NCBI GenBank assembly: GCA_031262205.1
Contig: JAISID010000032.1
Span: forward strand, 1-13,283
DNA: 13,283 nucleotides
Direction of reading: 5' to 3'
Source: Holosporales bacterium
GTDB lineage: Bacteria; Pseudomonadota; Alphaproteobacteria; RUG11792
Below the pieces are notes generated by a model that saw nothing but the letters and a program-made list of their open reading frames with translations, was not told where the DNA came from and searched no databases. The position numbers and the translations under genes are program-made. Positions 12,622 to 13,283 of this stretch are shown here, piece by piece. How positions within the stretch are numbered: the stretch's first letter is position 1; each line of letters begins with the position of its first letter.

Positions 12622-13089
12622 CTACTCTAAAACTAAAGTTCCGCCAGCCTTTTCAAGCATCTCTTTTGCTTTCGCGCTAGCTCTCGTTACGCAAATTTTT
12701 ACAGGCGTTTCAATTTTCCCGTTTGCGATAAGCGAAATGCCGTCGATGTATTTGGGCGTATATCCTATTTTTATTAAAAACTCTTTATCAATAGACGCGT
12801 CTTTTTCAAGAAGACCGTTTTTCAAAATTCTAGAAACTTTGAAAAAATCCAACTCGTATAATTTTGCTCTATGAATATTGACAAAGCCCCTTTTAGGAAG
12901 TCTTCTATAAATCGGAGTTTGGCCTCCCTCGAAGCCGTTCAAGCTCACTCCCGATCTCGCCGTTTGTCCCTTCCCTCCTCTTCCAGATGTTTTTCCAAGA
13001 CCAGAACCGATGCCTCGCCCAAGAAGTTTCGTTTTCTGTCGAGCTCCGTGATTATCGCGTATATTATTCAATTTCAAATTACTAGCCAT
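12622..13089 (-). CDS. rplO: 50S ribosomal protein L15
   Basis: Large-subunit assembly protein L15 (155 aa). The glycine- and arginine-rich N-terminal half is diagnostic: GRGIGSGLGKTSGRGGKGQ (24-42 region), GFEGGQTPIYRRLPKRGF and the C-terminal KICVTRASAKAKEMLEKAGG. The frame is open back to 13131, but the ATG at 13089 is chosen because it gives the usual start NLKLNNIRDNHGARQ and has AAGGTG upstream, and because the longer version would overlap the rpmD stop. The spacing is 14 nt from rpmD and 8 nt to secY. Confidence 0.97.
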   Translation of the reverse strand: MASNLKLNNIRDNHGARQKTKLLGRGIGSGLGKTSGRGGKGQTARSGVSLNGFEGGQTPIYRRLPKRGFVNIHRAKLYELDFFKVSRILKNGLLEKDASIDKEFLIKIGYTPKYIDGISLIANGKIETPVKICVTRASAKAKEMLEKAGGTLVLE

Positions 13090-13103
13090 AATAAAAACAC
13101 ACC

Positions 13104-13283
13104 TTACGATATAACCTTGACCATATGACAAACCTTCTTAATCAATTTTGAAACGGAATCGTTTAAAATCAATTCTCTCTCGGAGCCGATTTTTCTTAAA
13201 CCCAAGGATTTAAGATATAAAGCCTGCTTTTTGCTTCTTCTGATCGGGCTTCCAATTTGTCTTACCTTTATTTTTCTCTCAGC
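13104..13283 (-). CDS. rpmD: 50S ribosomal protein L30 (5' end beyond the window)
   Basis: The last 59 residues of L30, read off the right edge: AERKIKVRQIGSPIRR, then QALYLKSLGLRKIG and the C-terminal KKVCHMVKVIS with a TAA stop at 13104. The IGSPIRR and SLGLRK blocks and the closing HMVKVI match the family. L30 is about 60 residues long, so only the start codon and perhaps a few residues are missing. It precedes rplO by 14 nt in the expected spc-operon order. It was too incomplete to appear as a full open frame. Confidence 0.92.
   Translation of the reverse strand, partial: AERKIKVRQIGSPIRRSKKQALYLKSLGLRKIGSERELILNDSVSKLIKKVCHMVKVIS

Overview
The window looks like a chromosomal segment of an AT-rich alphaproteobacterium, probably a host-associated lineage of the Holosporales/Rickettsiales kind. 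Two things support the class. The ribosomal order rpmD-rplO-secY-adk-rpsM-rpsK-rpoA-rplQ lacks rpsD between rpsK and rpoA and lacks rpmJ after secY. The FtsB, Pal, TolB and BamE sequences also follow alphaproteobacterial patterns. The host-associated lifestyle is only inferred, from long non-coding gaps, palindromic repeats and a broken-up tol-pal locus.

Layout. Bases 1-89 hold a GC-rich cloverleaf-like palindromic repeat (element A, copy 1). On the minus strand follow ftsB (377-694) and pal (758-1210). A gap of about 960 bp (1211-2170) carries a 146-bp element with terminal inverted repeats (element B, copy 1). Next come two minus-strand genes for predicted exported proteins that I do not recognise (2171-2392 and 2439-3602). 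The divergent gap before tolB holds two perfect 16-bp parS sites, each inside a 38-40 bp perfect palindrome. tolB (4104-5468, plus) is followed by two overlapping small membrane ORFs (5539-5748 and 5645-5935). Then come element A copy 2 and, directly beside it, element B copy 2 in inverted orientation, and a gene-free stretch to bamE (6865-7341, minus). From 7561 to the right edge runs the end of the spc operon and the alpha operon on the minus strand: rplQ, rpoA, rpsK, rpsM, a second adenylate-kinase gene, adk, secY, rplO and the 3' part of rpmD.

How the genes fit together. The right half makes ribosomal proteins, the SecY translocon channel, the RNA polymerase alpha subunit and adenylate kinase from one tightly packed unit, with overlaps of 1-11 nt around the adk pair. 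The left half is envelope biology: FtsB (divisome), Pal and TolB (outer-membrane constriction) and BamE (outer-membrane protein assembly). The parS pair suggests the segment lies in the origin-proximal, ParB-bound part of the chromosome.

The most unusual item is the tandem adenylate-kinase duplication inside the ribosomal operon. The second copy keeps the P-loop, the catalytic arginines and the zinc-type LID cysteines, but starts with a lipoprotein signal peptide and lipobox cysteine, which predicts a membrane-anchored adenylate kinase outside the cytoplasm. Next in interest are the two cloverleaf repeats, whose differences fall in loops or largely preserve pairing, and the parS sites in extended palindromes.
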